Shown here piece by piece: positions 45,810 through 55,102 of a DNA stretch of 64,000 nucleotides; position 1 is the stretch's first letter; the number at the start of each line of letters is the position of its first letter. A program made the translations under genes and the position numbers. The DNA comes from an uncultured Ruminococcus sp. (GTDB lineage: Bacteria; Bacillota; Clostridia; Oscillospirales; Ruminococcaceae). The notes beneath the pieces are model-generated. The model worked only from the letters and a program-made list of their open reading frames with translations, searched no databases and was not told the origin of the DNA. The stretch lies in contig CANQJV010000008.1 of assembly GCA_947624295.1 (NCBI GenBank), positions 1 through 64,000 of the forward strand, in the 5' to 3' direction.

Positions 45810-45838
45810 TTGACAAAGACTGATATATAAGTTATAAT
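45810..45838 (+). promoter_or_regulatory. Consensus sigma-A promoter abutting a MITE-like element
   Basis: TTGACA (45810-45815) and TATAAT (45833-45838), 17 bp apart: a full consensus. The 175-bp inverted-repeat element begins at 45841, so transcription would start within it. Confidence 0.65.
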
Positions 45839-45840
45839 AT

Positions 45841-46015
45841 AGGCAACACCGCACAAAGATTGTGCGGCAGATGCGCCGTCAGATTTTTCGTCAGATTGTA
45901 TAGAAACGACGCAGGCATACTTGACGTATGGCAAGGAGTTTATGTGCAAGATGACGGAAAATATGCAAGCAGATGACGTGCAAAGCCGTCAGGCGTTCTT
46001 TGTGCGGTGTTGCCT
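45841..46015. mobile_element. MITE-like 175-bp element with perfect 19-bp terminal inverted repeats
   Basis: The termini AGGCAACACCGCACAAAGA (45841-45859) and its exact reverse complement (45997-46015) bound 137 bp with no protein-coding gene. The element could fold into a long hairpin as RNA. No transposase is nearby and no clear target duplication is visible. A diverged copy lies at 46152-46256. Confidence 0.75.
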
Positions 46016-46103
46016 TAGTATATTCCTTGAAAAGCAGGTGATTTTCTTAATGGACAGTGCGCCCGACGGGTGTAATCCCACAAAATCCGTAAACAATGTA
46101 TAA

Positions 46104-46136
46104 GGGCATAGTTCGCCTTGACTTACGGACTATGCC
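46104..46136 (+). other. Hairpin between the two MITE-like elements
   Basis: GGCATAGTTCG and CGGACTATGCC pair with one G-U. The following GTTTCTG is a poor U-tract, so it may be a weak terminator or structured RNA. Confidence 0.4.
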
Positions 46137-46151
46137 GTTTCTGATGATTAA

Positions 46152-46256
46152 AGGCAACATCACACTGAATCAGCAATGCATATGCGAAATCAGATTTTTT
46201 GTGTAAAATAGCAAAAATTCAAGCAAATATGCTGTCAAATTTGTGCAATGTTCCCT
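46152..46256. mobile_element. Second, degenerate MITE-like element
   Basis: AGGCAACATCACAC (46152-46165) and GTGCAATGTTCCCT (46243-46256) are imperfect inverted repeats. Internally GCATATGCGAAATCAGATTTTTT parallels GCAGATGCGCCGTCAGATTTTT of the 175-bp element, so this is a shortened, diverged relative. Its right end is 26 bp from the CorC/HlyC start. Confidence 0.6.
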
Positions 46257-46282
46257 AAAATATTTTTACGGAGGAATTTTTT

Positions 46283-47602
46283 ATGTTATGGCAGATTATT
46301 CTGCAAATTTTTCTTATCATTCTCAATGCATTTTTCGCTTGTGCGGAAATTGCAGTAATATCAATCAATTCAAATAAACTCGAAAAAATGATAAATGACG
46401 GCAATCAGAAAGCTGTAAAATTACAGAAAATTACAGGCGATTCTTCCCGTATTCTCGCCTCAATTCAGACTGCTGTCACTCTTTCGGGCTTCATAGCGGC
46501 AGCTTTCTGCGCTGATGATTTCGCTGACAGGCTTGTGAAAGCCGTACATAATGCAGGGCTTGACGGTCACGACAGTATCATAAGACCTGTTGCAATTGTT
46601 GTTGTAACGCTGATACTCTCGTGTGTGATGATTATTTTCGGGGAACTCGTCCCGAAACGCATTGCAATGAAAAATCCCGAAAAACTCGCTTTATCAATGA
46701 CTTCAGTACTCGGCGCAGTAAAAATAATATTTGCACCTCTTGTTGCCGTCCTCAACTTCATAACCGACCTGATTCTCAGGATTATCGGCATAAATCCCGA
46801 TGATAACAACGATACTGTCACGGAAGAAGAAATTATTATGATGTCCGATGCAGGTGCGGAAAAGGGTACTATTGACGAAACTGAAAACCGTATAATCAAA
46901 AATATCTTTGCTTTTGACGATATGACCGCTGAACAAATCTGCACTCATAGAACAGATGTTTCTGTACTCTGGTGTAACGATTCCGTTGAAATATGGGAGG
47001 AAACTATTCACCGCACACGCCACTCACGTTTCCCCGTATGCGACGAAAATATTGACCATATTATAGGTGTCCTGAACGCTAAGGATTATTTCCGTCTTGA
47101 CGACAAAAGCCGTGACAATGTTATGAAAAATGCCGTAAAAGAGCCGTATTTCGTCCATGAAAATATGAAAGCTGACAGTCTTTTTGCTCAGATGAAAAAA
47201 AGCGGAGGGCATAATTTTGCTGTTGTTGTTGACGAATACGGCGGTATGACGGGAATTGTTACGATTACTGACCTTGTGGAACAACTCGTTGGTGATTTTG
47301 ATGACGATGAACTCAATCAGCACGAAATAAAATTCCGTAAAATCGGCGAAAATGAGTGGATTATCCCCGGAATAACAAATTTGTCCGATGTATGCGATGA
47401 ACTCGAAATTTCCCTGCCTGCTGACAAATATGACACTTTTGGCGGATATGTTATTGATTTTTTAGGCGAAATCCCTAAAAATAACAGTACAATTGTTTCA
47501 TTTGACTGTGACGGACTTCATATTGAGGTCATCGAAATCAGCAGCCACCGTATAAAATTATGCCGTGTTACTAAAATTCCGCAGGAAGTCAATCAGGAAT
47601 AA
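46283..47602 (+). CDS. CNNM/CorC/HlyC-family membrane protein
   Basis: 439 residues. An N-terminal DUF21 (CNNM) domain has about four helices (about 1-170, with VISINSNKLEKMI and GFIAAAF). Then come two CBS domains (about 205-330, FPVCDENIDHIIGVLNAKDY, VVVDEYGGMTGIVTITDLVE) and a C-terminal CorC_HlyC (transporter-associated) domain. Relatives transport or sense Mg2+ or cobalt; the ion here is unknown. Its 5' region consists of the MITE-like elements and the upstream promoter. ACGGAGG precedes the ATG by 8 nt. Confidence 0.94.
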   Translation: MLWQIILQIFLIILNAFFACAEIAVISINSNKLEKMINDGNQKAVKLQKITGDSSRILASIQTAVTLSGFIAAAFCADDFADRLVKAVHNAGLDGHDSIIRPVAIVVVTLILSCVMIIFGELVPKRIAMKNPEKLALSMTSVLGAVKIIFAPLVAVLNFITDLILRIIGINPDDNNDTVTEEEIIMMSDAGAEKGTIDETENRIIKNIFAFDDMTAEQICTHRTDVSVLWCNDSVEIWEETIHRTRHSRFPVCDENIDHIIGVLNAKDYFRLDDKSRDNVMKNAVKEPYFVHENMKADSLFAQMKKSGGHNFAVVVDEYGGMTGIVTITDLVEQLVGDFDDDELNQHEIKFRKIGENEWIIPGITNLSDVCDELEISLPADKYDTFGGYVIDFLGEIPKNNSTIVSFDCDGLHIEVIEISSHRIKLCRVTKIPQEVNQE

Positions 47603-47607
47603 TGCAT

Positions 47608-47638
47608 AAAAAATCCCTTGATTTAGTTCAAGGGATTT
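47608..47638. terminator. Bidirectional terminator between convergent genes
   Basis: AAATCCCTTGA and TCAAGGGATTT form an 11-bp stem; TTTTTT follows on the minus strand and TTTCAT on plus. Confidence 0.75.
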
Positions 47639-47645
47639 CATATTA

Positions 47646-49058
47646 TTATTTTTCTTTTGCGTCCGCACAACATAAGCCCGCTACAGACCAGAATACAGCG
47701 GAATAACAAATATTACTGCACCCAATCAGGAATAATAAAATTCCTCCTGCTGTCAGAATCAGCACACACAACGCCTGCCAGTTTTTATTTTTCCTGAATT
47801 TCCGCAAGCCAATCACGAAAACTGAAAGCAATATGACTACAAGTGCTATTGCGGACGGGATTCCACGTGTAGCCGCTGTATATATGTACTCATTGTACAC
47901 TTTGTCGAATGTGCCGATATTTTCAGATATTATGTCACTCAATTCGCCGTTTTCGCCTGATGTACCGAATGTATAAAGCTGAGGGAATACGAGCTGTTCG
48001 GGACCTGTTCCCGTCAATGCGTGAGATTCAGCTATATTTATTGCTTTGCGGTTGAGGTGATAGTAAACGTCAAACGTGTCGTCAATATCAACAACATCAA
48101 AATTATACATACCGCTTGCCGAAATCCTGTAGTAAGCGTCCGCAAACCATAGTATTCTGCCGTCGTACAGCCTGTACTGCGAGATATTGCCTATAAGTCC
48201 GCACTGCACAAGGATTACAGCCAATGCAGCAGGCACAATCACTGAAACCGCCGAAAAAAGATTGATTTTCGGGGCTTTCATCACGAAAATGGCGATAATA
48301 ACAGAAATCACCGCAAAAACAATTCCGCATATGCCTATGAGTGAGTACGTGAACATCATCACAAATGAAAATATACAAGCCGATATTATACAGAAAATTT
48401 TCACGGATTTTTTCGCAAAGAATACAAACCCTATGAGTGACGCCGTGAGCGATAACGTGAGGAGCATTGCTAAAAACAGCGGTGATTGGGCAAGACCTGA
48501 TGCTGCATTTATCTGTACTTCCATAGAAGCCATACGATAATTGCTTATTTTCCCGGTGAATACCTGTATCAGCCCGAAAACTGAGTTAAGCAGTCCCGTG
48601 CTGATTAGCCCGTAAATCAACGCTGTTATGGTCCTTTGCGACTTCACTGAAACGGCTGTACAGAAAAAACAAGCGTAAAATATTATCGCAAGCAAGCCTT
48701 CACCTCTGCCGTTGTAGCCGTATATTGCTATATTCGTATCGTACGCCAAAACTGACGAGATTATTCCCCACAAAAGCATAAATCCAAAGGCACATACAGG
48801 CACAAGTGCTTTTTTGCTGATGTACTTTTTTATTGCGCCGATAAGTGCGACAATCATACAAATTACTCCTGCTAACGCAAGTCCTACTGCTGAAAGCGCA
48901 AATATCTGCGTACCTGCAATTACAGGTATCGCTGTCATAATCGATGTCGTGAAAAAAGCCGTCATTAAGCCTGCTAAAGCAAGTTTTGAATAACTTTCCT
49001 CAGTGAGATTAAGTATAAAATTTGACTTTTCTGTTGAATTGAATAATTGTTTTGCCAT
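47646..49058 (-). CDS. O-antigen ligase-like (Wzy_C) membrane protein
   Basis: 470 residues with about ten to twelve membrane helices. The large loop before the last helices has ALTGTGPEQLVFPQL and DKVYNEYIYTAATRGIPS, similar to the Wzy_C/WaaL signature, where a Tyr- or His-containing loop joins glycans to lipids or proteins. The exact substrate is unknown; a cell-surface polysaccharide or glycoprotein step is likely. No other glycan-assembly gene is adjacent. Confidence 0.8.
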   Translation of the reverse strand: MAKQLFNSTEKSNFILNLTEESYSKLALAGLMTAFFTTSIMTAIPVIAGTQIFALSAVGLALAGVICMIVALIGAIKKYISKKALVPVCAFGFMLLWGIISSVLAYDTNIAIYGYNGRGEGLLAIIFYACFFCTAVSVKSQRTITALIYGLISTGLLNSVFGLIQVFTGKISNYRMASMEVQINAASGLAQSPLFLAMLLTLSLTASLIGFVFFAKKSVKIFCIISACIFSFVMMFTYSLIGICGIVFAVISVIIAIFVMKAPKINLFSAVSVIVPAALAVILVQCGLIGNISQYRLYDGRILWFADAYYRISASGMYNFDVVDIDDTFDVYYHLNRKAINIAESHALTGTGPEQLVFPQLYTFGTSGENGELSDIISENIGTFDKVYNEYIYTAATRGIPSAIALVVILLSVFVIGLRKFRKNKNWQALCVLILTAGGILLFLIGCSNICYSAVFWSVAGLCCADAKEK

Positions 49059-49099
49059 ATTTATTCCTTTCCTATGGTATATTACACCTGTACAAAATT

Positions 49100-49157
49100 A
49101 GGCTGATATTTTTGTGTATTTCAACAAATATTTCGTTGATTTATACAGAATCAGCCT
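49100..49157 (-). terminator. Terminator after the metalloprotease gene
   Basis: AGGCTGAT and ATCAGCCT pair across a long, partially paired hairpin (49100-49157); AATTTTGT follows on the minus strand. Confidence 0.6.
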
Positions 49158-49173
49158 GAAAATTTATGCAGTA

Positions 49174-50838
49174 TTACTTCCTGTTTACAGTAACTGTACA
49201 AGTATCACTGATTTCGCCGACTTTTATAGTGATTTCAGGCGATATTGTCATATTACCGTCCGCATCATACCAGTTAAATTCAGCTATCGAATCGTCAATC
49301 ACATCACCTGTATGAAAATAATTGTCTGTACTGTCTGTACCCTCCCCGACAAGCCTCACAAAACGTCTGCCGTTATTGTAAGCAGTCGCCTCATCATTTC
49401 CGCTTGAATAAGTAAATGTATTATAATATTCATCGCCCGTGACTTCAGCACTCACGTGGTAAATTCGTATACCCTCGCCTGTTGCTCTCCACCACTCGTT
49501 TGCAAGGACACTGTTATTCCCCAGCATATCGGCGTATTCAACTATGAAAAATTCAGAGTAGTAATTTTTTTCAAGCTCTCCGCAAGGAATTATAAGGCAG
49601 TCCGAATTTTCAAGCGATGACCGGTTCAGCGTGAAACTCTTATCGCCTGCATTTTTGTCATATATTTTAATTTGTTCCGGCTTATACCAACCAAGCATTA
49701 GCTTTGAAACTGCTCCGAAATCGCAATTTGCATCGTCCATAAGTTCAAACCCTGCTGAGCCGTGCATTCCCTGAAAATCTTCAGTACCGTACAAATAGTA
49801 GTCAGGCAAGCCCATACAATGTCCGATTTCGTGCAGGTACGAACTGTTGAAATTAGCGTAGTCGTCAGCCGATTTTATTTCAGCATTACCGACAATTACG
49901 TGACCTATCCCCATTCCATCAACTGTTTTCAGCCAATCTCCGCCGTAAAGTCCTGCTGATGCCCACCAGTTTTCATCACCTGCCGATTCAGGGACGCTTA
50001 TAAGAATACTGTCAATTATTTTATCTTTATCACCGTCAAACTGCGAAAAATCAACTTGTGCATCAAATTCGTCAATTATCTCGTCAATAAGCGAAACGTG
50101 CCACAAATCGCCCTCGTAATAAGATTTGTTGTTTTTAGCGGTATAAGTGTACGCTTTACCGTTAAGATTCATTGCATTTTTAGACGAACGCTTGTAAAAT
50201 GCGCTCATACTCTCGAAAGGATAATTGCGGTCATTTTCGTTTTCAGCACCAAAGACAATATTTTCAATCTGTTCGGCTGTCGGCTTGTAATCATAGGTAC
50301 AGTCGGGGAAATCAACATAAAATACTGCCAATTCAGCTTCATTCTGCGACGGCATAGACCCGTAGAGATTATATACAGGCGGATTTATAAAGCCGTCAGA
50401 AGATGTTACAGTTGTCGTTGATGAGGTCAAAGTCGTTGCTGTTGTTGTAGCTGTTTCCTCAATCCATTCCCACACAACTGCACCTGTCTGCGATATGACC
50501 TGTTTACGGAGCGCAATCATATCATATACATCAACTTTACCATCCTGATTTATATCAGCTGTTTCAAGGAATTTTTTTGCTGTAAATCCGTCATTGCCGT
50601 TTATACCGATAGTTTTCCCCTTAACATCGTAGCCGTTTGCGGAAGTAAGCGGTGATTCGCCAATAAGGTGCTTTGTCATAATTACAGCATCAGCTATTGT
50701 AATTTTTCTGTCGCCGTTGAGGTCGCCTAAAAAGCCTATCTGAACCCAATCAGAAAAGGCGTTTGCGGAAATCAATCCGACTGAAACGGCTGTAAATGAA
50801 ACAGCTGTCATAATGATACGTCTGAAAAATCCTCCCAT
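49174..50838 (-). CDS. Secreted M6-like metalloprotease with N-terminal dockerin-like region
   Basis: 554 residues. A signal peptide (about 1-27) is followed by EF-type dockerin loops GDLNGDRKITIADA and ADINQDGKVDVYD (about 35-115), with a spacer of unusual length (about 50 residues) between them. A Thr/Ser linker (about 130-145) leads to a peptidase with HEIGHCMGLPDYY (HExxH zinc site near residue 333) and later FELMDDANCDFGAVSKLMLGW, as in immune-inhibitor-A/M6 proteases. It would cut proteins in the medium or at the cell surface, perhaps maturing cellulosome proteins. It is co-directional with rny but separated from it by a terminator. Confidence 0.88.
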   Translation of the reverse strand: MGGFFRRIIMTAVSFTAVSVGLISANAFSDWVQIGFLGDLNGDRKITIADAVIMTKHLIGESPLTSANGYDVKGKTIGINGNDGFTAKKFLETADINQDGKVDVYDMIALRKQVISQTGAVVWEWIEETATTTATTLTSSTTTVTSSDGFINPPVYNLYGSMPSQNEAELAVFYVDFPDCTYDYKPTAEQIENIVFGAENENDRNYPFESMSAFYKRSSKNAMNLNGKAYTYTAKNNKSYYEGDLWHVSLIDEIIDEFDAQVDFSQFDGDKDKIIDSILISVPESAGDENWWASAGLYGGDWLKTVDGMGIGHVIVGNAEIKSADDYANFNSSYLHEIGHCMGLPDYYLYGTEDFQGMHGSAGFELMDDANCDFGAVSKLMLGWYKPEQIKIYDKNAGDKSFTLNRSSLENSDCLIIPCGELEKNYYSEFFIVEYADMLGNNSVLANEWWRATGEGIRIYHVSAEVTGDEYYNTFTYSSGNDEATAYNNGRRFVRLVGEGTDSTDNYFHTGDVIDDSIAEFNWYDADGNMTISPEITIKVGEISDTCTVTVNRK

Positions 50839-50851
50839 AACAATTCTCCTT

Positions 50852-50882
50852 CAAAAAAACTGCGGACAACAACGTCCGCAGT
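50852..50882 (-). terminator. Terminator after rny
   Basis: ACTGCGGAC and GTCCGCAGT form a 9-bp stem, then seven T on the minus strand. It lies 6 nt after the rny stop. Confidence 0.85.
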
Positions 50883-50888
50883 ACACAA

Positions 50889-52466
50889 TTACTTAGCGTA
50901 GTCAGTAACTCTGCTTTCACGAATAAGGTTGACCTTAATCTGTCCGGGATAATCCATTTCACTTTCGATTTGCTGAGCGATTTGTCTTGCAACAAGCACC
51001 ATTTTCTCATCGTTGATTATTTCCGGGATAACCATAATTCTGACTTCTCTGCCTGCCTGAACAGCGTAACATTTTTCAACGCCGTCATATGATTCGCAGA
51101 TTTCCTCAAGTTTTTGCAGACGTTTGATATAGCTTTCGTAATTTTCACTTCTTGCGGCAGGTCTTGCGGCTGATATAGCATCTGCCGCCTGAACGATACA
51201 AGCAATAACAGTTTTAGGCTCAACATCGTTGTGGTGTGCCTCTACAGCGTGGATTACAGCGGCATTTTCGTTATATTTTTTACATACGTCAACGCCTATC
51301 TGCACGTGAGAGCCTTCAATTTCAGCGGTAAGAGCCTTACCTATATCGTGGAGAAGTCCCGCACGTCTTGCAACATTTGCATCAACACCGAGTTCAGCAG
51401 CAAGCACTCCGCTGAGTTTTGCGACTTCAATCGAGTGGTCGAGGACATTCTGCCTGTAACTTGTACGGAATTTCAGTCTGCCGAGGAGTTTTATAAGTTC
51501 GTGGTTGAGTCCGTGAACATTTGTTTCGATTACAGCACGTTCACCTTCTTGTTTGATACGATATTCAACTTCACGGCGAGCTTTATTCACCATTTCCTCG
51601 ATGCGTGTCGGGTGAATACGTCCGTCTGCGATAAGTTTTTCGAGTGCAATTCTTGCGACTTCACGGCGAATCTGGTCGAAACACGAAAGCGTGATAGCTT
51701 CGGGAGTATCATCGATAATAAGGTCAACGCCCGTGAGTGTTTCAAGCGTTCTGATATTACGTCCCTCACGCCCGATAATACGTCCTTTCATTTCGTCGTT
51801 AGGGAGAGGCACAACAGATACTGCTGCCTCTGATACCTGGTCAGCCGCAACTTTTGCGATAGCAAGAGAAATATAGCTCCTTGCTTTTTCGTTGCATTCA
51901 TCTTTGATTTGCTGTTCATAAGCCGCAACTTTCACGGATTTTTCGTGAATAAGGTCTTCTTCGAGTTTAGAGAGAAGATATTCACGAGCCTGTTCTCTTG
52001 TGAGTTCTGAAATCTTTTCAAGAACGTCCATTTCGGACTTTTTAAGCTGTTCAGCCTCTTTGAGTCTTTCGTCAGCACTCTTGATTTTCTGATTAAGAGC
52101 GTCTTCTTTTTTCTCAAGGTTATCAGTTTTCTTGTCAAGATTTTCTTCTTTTTGCTGCATACGTCTTTCCTGACGTGACAATTCTGCTCTGCGGTCCTTA
52201 ATTTCCTTATCGGCATCGGTACGAAGTTTATGGATTTCGTCCTTAGCCTCAATCAGCGCACTTTTTCTTTTGTTGTCCGCATCTCTTTCAGCGTCATCGA
52301 TAATACGTTTTGCACGCTGTTCAGCAGAATTCATATCAGATTCAGCCTCATGTTTACGCTGTTCGATACCGGCTGAAACGCCCTTTTTATAGGCGATTGA
52401 CCAGCCTATACCGACACCTCCGGCGAGAGCGGCGATAATAAGTACAATAGCGATAACAGGTTCCAT
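50889..52466 (-). CDS. rny: Ribonuclease Y
   Basis: 525 residues from the ATG at 52466 (an ATG at 52475 has only 2 nt to AGGAGG; the later one has 11, so either may be used). A membrane helix (about 2-25) anchors it. A coiled-coil (about 30-190), a KH domain ([21 protein letters not shown], about 210-270) and an HD domain ([10 protein letters not shown], with HxxxHD metal residues) follow. RNase Y starts endonucleolytic mRNA decay in Gram-positive bacteria. It has a consensus promoter 255 nt upstream and thus a long leader. Confidence 0.97.
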   Translation of the reverse strand: MEPVIAIVLIIAALAGGVGIGWSIAYKKGVSAGIEQRKHEAESDMNSAEQRAKRIIDDAERDADNKRKSALIEAKDEIHKLRTDADKEIKDRRAELSRQERRMQQKEENLDKKTDNLEKKEDALNQKIKSADERLKEAEQLKKSEMDVLEKISELTREQAREYLLSKLEEDLIHEKSVKVAAYEQQIKDECNEKARSYISLAIAKVAADQVSEAAVSVVPLPNDEMKGRIIGREGRNIRTLETLTGVDLIIDDTPEAITLSCFDQIRREVARIALEKLIADGRIHPTRIEEMVNKARREVEYRIKQEGERAVIETNVHGLNHELIKLLGRLKFRTSYRQNVLDHSIEVAKLSGVLAAELGVDANVARRAGLLHDIGKALTAEIEGSHVQIGVDVCKKYNENAAVIHAVEAHHNDVEPKTVIACIVQAADAISAARPAARSENYESYIKRLQKLEEICESYDGVEKCYAVQAGREVRIMVIPEIINDEKMVLVARQIAQQIESEMDYPGQIKVNLIRESRVTDYAK

Positions 52467-52714
52467 ACAGTGCATTACCTCCTAATTACAATATAGTTTA
52501 GTTTGTATCATAAAACATATTGCTTTAAGGCGGTAAATGCCTTATAATTTTATTCATTTGTAATATATATTGACAAAAGGCTGTACTCCTTCAGCCTTAT
52601 GAAACATAGGACTCAAATTGTCCGTATATGTATATATTTATCAGCGATACAGCTGAAATGATAAAAAACAAGTGCAATTACTGCCAAAGCAATTTTTTGC
52701 AAAATAAATACAAC
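52467..52714 (-). other. Long rny leader with hairpins
   Basis: From the promoter to the rny start about 240 nt are untranslated. Two hairpins are visible: AAGGC/GCCTT (52527-52544) and AAGGCTG/CAGCCTT (52577-52598, AAGGAGTA loop). The second is followed by TTTTG and resembles a small attenuator. No known RNA family is recognised. Confidence 0.45.
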
Positions 52715-52720
52715 ATCTTT

Positions 52721-52749
52721 ATTATACACTTATTTCACTGATATGTCAA
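52721..52749 (-). promoter_or_regulatory. Consensus promoter of rny
   Basis: TTGACA (52744-52749) and TATAAT (52721-52726), 17-bp spacer, minus strand: a full consensus. Confidence 0.75.
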
Positions 52750-52875
52750 TAGATTTTCATCAAATTATTACAATTCAGAAAAAATTAAATTTATCAACTG
52801 TTTCCGTATCTTTTTATACATATTTATACATATTATTATATAGCAGGGCAATTTACTAAAAATTTCACAAAACGC

Positions 52876-52904
52876 TTGAAATATAAGCTGATATATGGTA
52901 TAAT
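52876..52904 (+). promoter_or_regulatory. Promoter of the 52970-proA unit
   Basis: TTGAAA (52876-52881) and TATAAT (52899-52904), 17-bp spacer. Confidence 0.65.
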
Positions 52905-52969
52905 ATAAAGAAGATATTTATTTCGGTTGACTGTCTGCCGTAAAAACAGCCAAAAGATTGGAGTAAATT

Positions 52970-53317
52970 ATGATGATTCCTGATATTTTCCTGACTATGT
53001 CACAAACTGTTGAAACGCCGTCATTTTTCCCGTTTCCGCTGTCTATGCAGATTATTTTCACTGTAGTTTCAGTTGCTTTTCTTATTTACAGATTCGTCAC
53101 AAATAAAAAGCCCTATCAGCTTATCATGGCAATTGCAATTCTCATTGCACTGCTTCTGCGCATACCAAATTCAAGCAGGACTTTGTTTTATGTTGTCGGT
53201 CTTATTGAACTTATCCTTATTGTTATTGCCTTTATTACGTCGCTTATTTTCAGGGATAAGAGCGAACCTGTACAGGAAACTCCCGAAAATACGGAAACTG
53301 ACGAGGTCAACGAATGA
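52970..53317 (+). CDS. Hypothetical small membrane protein
   Basis: 115 residues with three hydrophobic segments (about 28-45, 50-65, 70-95) and a Pro/Glu-rich C-terminal tail. GGAG is 6 nt before the ATG; a second Met follows. It overlaps the dehydrogenase start by 4 nt (ATGA), so it heads the operon to proB/proA. Not assigned to a family. Confidence 0.7.
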   Translation: MMIPDIFLTMSQTVETPSFFPFPLSMQIIFTVVSVAFLIYRFVTNKKPYQLIMAIAILIALLLRIPNSSRTLFYVVGLIELILIVIAFITSLIFRDKSEPVQETPENTETDEVNE

Positions 53318-54264
53318 AAATAACTGTTCTTGATTGGGCTACAATGGCTCAGAGTAACGATATATCGCCTGATTCTCTCAGGGAATACGGTGATTTGACT
53401 GTATACGGCTTCACATCGCCTGAACAGACTATCGAACATATCGGCGATTCTGAAATCGTCCTATGCAATAAAGTCCTGATTACACGGGAAATCATCGATA
53501 GTTGCCCGAATCTGCAATATATAGGGCTTTTCGCTACGGGATTCAATAACATTGATACTGAATATGCTAAGTTAAAAAATATAACCGTATGTAATGCAGG
53601 GCAGTACTCGACAAATGCAGTCGCTCAGCAAGTTTTCGCCTATATACTGGACTTTTCGAGCCGTATACGTGACTATGATAACGCTGTCAAGTCCGGCGAA
53701 TGGGAAACTTCCCCTTGCTTTTCGTACTTTCCCATTCCTACAGCTGAAGTCGCCGGGAAAACGCTCTCAATCGTGGGTTACGGTTCTATCGGCAAGCGTG
53801 TTGCGGAAATCGGTGATATTTTCGGTATGAACGTGGTAATCAGCACAAGGACTGCTCCCGTAAATTGCCCGTATGAAGTCACGGATATTGAATCAGCTGT
53901 CAAAAAAGCCGATTTCTTGACGTTCCACTGCCCTCTTACTCCGCAGACAAAAGGCATAGTAAATGCGGATTTGTTAAATCTTATGAAAAAATCAGCCGTT
54001 CTGATAAATACATCAAGAGGTGCTGTCGTCAACGAAAATGATTTAACAAACGCCCTGAATAACGGGGATATTGCTTTTGCTTACCTTGATGTTCTCGAAA
54101 ATGAACCAATGTCACCGCTTACTCCCCTGAAAACTGCACAAAATTGTGTAATAACTCCACATACTGCGTGGGCATCTTTCGAAACAAGAAAACGTTTGTT
54201 TGATATAGTCTGCAACAACATAGAAAACTGGCTGAACGGTACTCCGCAAAATAAAGTTAATTGA
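53314..54264 (+). CDS. D-2-hydroxyacid dehydrogenase, glycerate-dehydrogenase-like
   Basis: 316 residues. It interconverts 2-hydroxy and 2-oxo acids with NAD(H). The NAD motif VGYGSIGKR (about 151-159), LTFHCPLTPQTKG, INTSRGAVVNE and the catalytic HTAW near the C-terminus are visible. The nearest recognised relatives are HprA-type glycerate dehydrogenases. Substrate is not fixed by sequence. It precedes proB by 25 nt. Confidence 0.92.
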   Translation: MKITVLDWATMAQSNDISPDSLREYGDLTVYGFTSPEQTIEHIGDSEIVLCNKVLITREIIDSCPNLQYIGLFATGFNNIDTEYAKLKNITVCNAGQYSTNAVAQQVFAYILDFSSRIRDYDNAVKSGEWETSPCFSYFPIPTAEVAGKTLSIVGYGSIGKRVAEIGDIFGMNVVISTRTAPVNCPYEVTDIESAVKKADFLTFHCPLTPQTKGIVNADLLNLMKKSAVLINTSRGAVVNENDLTNALNNGDIAFAYLDVLENEPMSPLTPLKTAQNCVITPHTAWASFETRKRLFDIVCNNIENWLNGTPQNKVN

Positions 54265-54288
54265 TTTTAATTTAAGGAAGATATAATT

Positions 54289-55080
54289 ATGAGAAATATT
54301 TCTGATAAAAAAAGAATTGTTATAAAATTAGGGACTTCTACGCTCGCACATAACACCGGTAAACTTAATATCCGCCGTATGACAAATTTAGTGCGTGTGA
54401 TTTCCGACCTGCATAATTCCGGCAAGGAAATTATTATGGTTTCATCGGGTGCTGTCGGTCTTGGTACAGGTAAACTCGGATTAGCCCAAAAACCTAAGGA
54501 TACTAAACTGAAACAAGCTGTTGCGGCTGTCGGTCAATGCGAACTTATGCACGTTTACGACGATATGTTCGAAAAATACAGCGTGACAGTAGCACAGATT
54601 CTTTTGACTAAAACAATTATCAATAACCCAAATCACTGCGAAAATTTCAAGAATACTATCGAAACTCTCGTTAGTATGGGCGTTATCCCTATCGTGAACG
54701 AAAACGACTCTATTTCCATTGATGAACTTGAACTCGAAATCGGCGAAAACGACTCATTATCGGCACTTGTCGCATCTCTTTCGGGTGCTGATTTACTGCT
54801 GATACTATCGGACATCAACGGTCTTTACAGCGATGACCCGCACAAAAACCCCGATGCTGAGGCAATTTCAGTCGTTGAGGAAATCACTCCCGAAATCGAA
54901 AAAATTGCAGGCGGTGCAGGTTCGGGATTCGGTACAGGCGGTATGTCTACTAAAATAAATGCCGCTAAAATCGCTGTTGAGGCGGGTATAGATATGGTCA
55001 TTATGAACGGCAAAAACCCTGAACTGCTCTATGATTTGTTTGAAAATAAAGAGATTGGCACTATTTTTCTCGCCAATTAA
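54289..55080 (+). CDS. proB: Glutamate 5-kinase (without PUA domain)
   Basis: 263 residues, the short form. It phosphorylates glutamate in the first step of proline synthesis. KRIVIKLGTSTLAHN, SSGAVGLGTGKLGL, VNENDSISIDEL and GTGGMSTKINAAKIA are conserved AAK-kinase motifs. The RNA-binding PUA tail of E. coli ProB is absent, as is usual in many Clostridia. It is 22 nt ahead of proA. Confidence 0.97.
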   Translation: MRNISDKKRIVIKLGTSTLAHNTGKLNIRRMTNLVRVISDLHNSGKEIIMVSSGAVGLGTGKLGLAQKPKDTKLKQAVAAVGQCELMHVYDDMFEKYSVTVAQILLTKTIINNPNHCENFKNTIETLVSMGVIPIVNENDSISIDELELEIGENDSLSALVASLSGADLLLILSDINGLYSDDPHKNPDAEAISVVEEITPEIEKIAGGAGSGFGTGGMSTKINAAKIAVEAGIDMVIMNGKNPELLYDLFENKEIGTIFLAN

Positions 55081-55102
55081 AAAATATTATGAGGTGAAGT
55101 AT

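Noticed and set aside
45921-46103. Short open frame running through the MITE-like element
   Set aside because: It crosses the element's inverted repeat and non-element DNA and has no protein family signal; the inverted repeat is the better explanation.
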